Positions 61,701 through 64,000 of a stretch of DNA of 64,000 nt are shown piece after piece; position 1 is the first letter of the stretch; each line of letters begins with the position of its first letter. Both the position numbers and the translations under genes were made by a program. The notes under the pieces were generated by a model that ran no database searches, was not told the DNA's origin, and was given only the letters and a program-made list of their open reading frames with translations. Origin of the DNA: Siphlonurus alternatus. Taxonomy: Eukaryota; Arthropoda; Insecta; Ephemeroptera; Siphlonuridae. Location of the stretch: assembly GCA_949825025.1 (NCBI GenBank), contig OX463788.1, positions 19,595,799-19,659,798 on the forward strand, written 5' to 3'.

Positions 61701-63906
61701 TAACATGGGAGACATATAGGGCTATAGGAATAAAAAATAATTTTGACCAAATTGTCCCAAAATTTTTTTATGGGTTAAAAATAGCAATACTTGGAAGGGA
61801 AAAATATTTAAAAAATTCAATTTTCATTTTGACTCTGATTTCAGGGTCATGCCTATACTTGCAATGTTCAAAATGCAAATTCGTTATAAAATTTTGAAAA
61901 TTTGGAAATAAATTTAATGTGACACCTGATTTACAGAAAAAATAATGAAAAAAATTCAGTTTGAGTTTTGACCCTGATTTCAGGGTAAATAAATAAAAAC
62001 TTCACTGATCTTTTTAAAAATTTGCAAATGGAATACTTTAGAGACCTTGAAGACTAGAAAAATAGTAAAAAAAATTAGTTTTGAATTTTGACCCTGATTT
62101 CAGGGACATGCTTATAGTGGTACCTTTCAAAATGCAAATTGGTTGTAAAATCTTGAAAATTTGAGAATCATTTCTGTATTACATCTTATTTACAGGAAAA
62201 ATAAAGAAAAAATTAATTTAAAATTTTGACCCTGATTTCAGGGTAATATGAGGATACCTGACCGATGTTTCTAAAAATTTGTAAATAGACTGCTTATGAG
62301 ACCCTTATAACAGAAAAATTAATGAAAAAAATTAGATTGTAATTTTGACCCTGATTTCAGGGTAATATGAGGGTACCTGACCGATGTTTCTAAAAATTTG
62401 TAAATAGACTGCTTATGATACCCTTATAACAGGAAAATTAATGAAAAAAATTAGATTGTAATTTTGACCCTGATTTTAGGGTAAAATGTCGATACTTGGC
62501 CAATAAGTTTAAAAATTTGGAAACAGACTGATTATGAACCCCTTATTAAAGAAAAGATAGGGTCAAAACTAAAATTGATTTTTTTTATTATTATTATTTT
62601 TCCTCTCATAAATGTCTCATAAGTAGATCGATTCCAAATATTTAAAAATATCAGTTTATTATTTAATTTTTACTCTGAATTCAGGCTCAATTTTTTTTAT
62701 TATGTATTTTTCCTATAATAAAGATCTCATAATCGGTCAATTTCCAAATTTTACATAAAACATATAGATGTAATAGATTTATTCAGTTCTTTAGGCTATA
62801 CCACAAAAAATAAAAAAAATAATAGCATACTCTACATGGCTATAACAACATGAATTTATAATACATAGATTTTAACACCGATTCATGCAGACACGTTATT
62901 ATGCAGGAATTGAAGCGAATAAACCCCTTTGCATAACTTTGAATTGAGTGCACTAGCTATATGCAATACAAATTCTTAAAAACATCGGTCAGGTATCCTC
63001 ATATTACCCTGAAATCAGGGTCAAAATTACAATCTAATTTTTTTCATTAATTTTCCTGTTATAAGGGTCTCATAAGCAGTCTATTTACAAATTTTTAGAA
63101 ACATCGGTCAGGTATCCTCATATTACCCTGAAATCAGGGTCAAAATTACAATCTAATTTTTTTCATTAATTTTCCTGTTATAAGGGTCTCATAAGCAGTC
63201 TATTTACAAATTTTTAGAAACATCGGTCAGGTATCCTCATATTACCCTGAAATCAGGGTCAAAATTACAATATAATTTTTTTCATTAATTTTCCTGTTAT
63301 AAGGGTCTCATAAGCAGACTATTTACAAATTTTTAAAAACATTGGTCAGGTATCCTCATATTACCCTGAAATCAGGGTCAAAATTTTAAATTAATTTTTT
63401 TCTTTATTTTTCCTGTAAATAAGATGTAATACAGAAATGATTCTCAAATTTGCAAGATTTTACAACCAATTTGCATTTTGAAAGGTACCACTATAAGCAT
63501 GTCCCTGAAATCAGGGTCAAAATTCAAAACTAATTTTTTTTACTATTTTTCTAGTCTTCAAGGTCTCTAAAGTATTCCATTTGCAAATTTTTAAAAAGAT
63601 CGGTGAAGTTTTTATTTATTTACCCTGAAATCAGGGTCAAAACTCAAACTGAATTTTTTTCATTATTTTTTCGGTAAATCAGGTGTCACATTTAATTTAT
63701 TTCCAAATTTTCAAAATTTTATAACGAATTTGCATTTTGAACACTGCAAGTATAGGCATGACCCTGAAATCAGGGTCAAAATGAAAATTGAATTTTTTAA
63801 ATATTTTTTCCTTCCAAGTATTGCTATTTTTAACCCATAAAAAAATTTTGGGACAATTTGGTCAAAATTATTTTTTTATTCCTATAGCCCTATGTCTCCC
63901 ATGTTA
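61701..63906. mobile_element. 2.2-kb fold-back element with reiterated CCCTGAAATCAGGG units
   Basis: ACATGGGAGACATATAGGGC at the left is mirrored by GCCCTATGTCTCCCATGT at the right, next to TA on both sides. Each arm of about 0.9 kb consists of 115-140-bp units, every one opening with the near-palindrome ACCCTGAAATCAGGGTC. In the right arm these start at 63006, 63125, 63244 and 63363 (exactly 119 bp apart), then about 63502, 63622 and 63760. The left arm mirrors them. The central 0.4 kb is unique. No coding capacity. Confidence 0.8.
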
Positions 63907-64000
63907 CTCAAACTGAATTTTTTTCATTATTTTTTCTGTAAATCAGGTGTCACATTTAATTTATTTCCAAATTTTCAAAATTTTATAACGAATTTGCATT
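63907..64000. repeat. Start of a second copy of the fold-back arm
   Basis: From 63907 the sequence repeats the segment that begins near 63646 (CTCAAACTGAATTTTTTTCA onward) almost base for base and runs off the window. It enters in the middle of a unit, so it is a tandem or recombined arm rather than a new complete end. Confidence 0.7.

Overview
This 64-kb window is animal nuclear DNA. It is AT-rich and has GT-AG spliced genes with introns from 67 bp to about 4.8 kb. It carries many microsatellites and a dense, nested layer of transposable elements. The four genes that can be modelled are a MARVEL-domain membrane protein, a tetraspanin, the ER chaperone ERp44 and the ciliary dynein-assembly factor DNAAF2/Kintoun. 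Together they point to a metazoan with motile cilia. Non-vertebrate repeats (a 5S rRNA-derived SINE, many TTAA-flanked fold-back MITEs, RTE/CR1-type LINE tails) suggest an invertebrate. I cannot name the phylum from sequence alone.

Layout. 0-5 kb: LINE tail, SINE pieces, a hAT-like element and two TTAA-flanked palindromes, no gene. 5.27-10.91 kb (+): four-exon MARVEL protein, 184 aa. 11.19-12.80 kb: a 1.6-kb fold-back element whose arms carry twelve AACGCGTT palindromes. 16.12-18.93 kb (+): six-exon tetraspanin, 251 aa, with two fold-back elements in introns. 19.5-32.7 kb: gene-free and repeat-rich, holding the one SINE copy with a recognisable 5S head, a LINE inserted in a MITE, and a 1.8-kb terminal-inverted-repeat element containing two satellite arrays. 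42.97-32.88 kb (-): seven-exon ERP44, 382 aa, complete from signal peptide to RDEL. 43-47.7 kb: TTAA, hAT and other MITEs. 58.07-47.75 kb (-): five-exon DNAAF2, 600 aa, with a nested transposon stack in intron 1. 58.2-64 kb: duplicated CRE-bearing promoter block, SINE, a hAT-type element with TTAA MITEs inside it, and a 2.2-kb fold-back element made of repeated CCCTGAAATCAGGG units.

The four genes are functionally unrelated. MARVEL and tetraspanin proteins are four-pass membrane organisers, ERp44 is a lumenal quality-control thioredoxin, and DNAAF2 is a cytoplasmic HSP90 co-chaperone-like factor. All splice junctions were read by eye; reading phase closes across every junction, which is the main support for the models.

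The most notable content is not in the genes. (1) One superfamily of long palindromes flanked by TTAA occurs about ten times. (2) Several unrelated elements have arms built from reiterated short motifs. (3) The palindromic CRE octamer TGACGTCA occurs twelve times, mostly inside these elements. (4) A 5S-derived SINE family is present in copies from full-length to ancient fragments.
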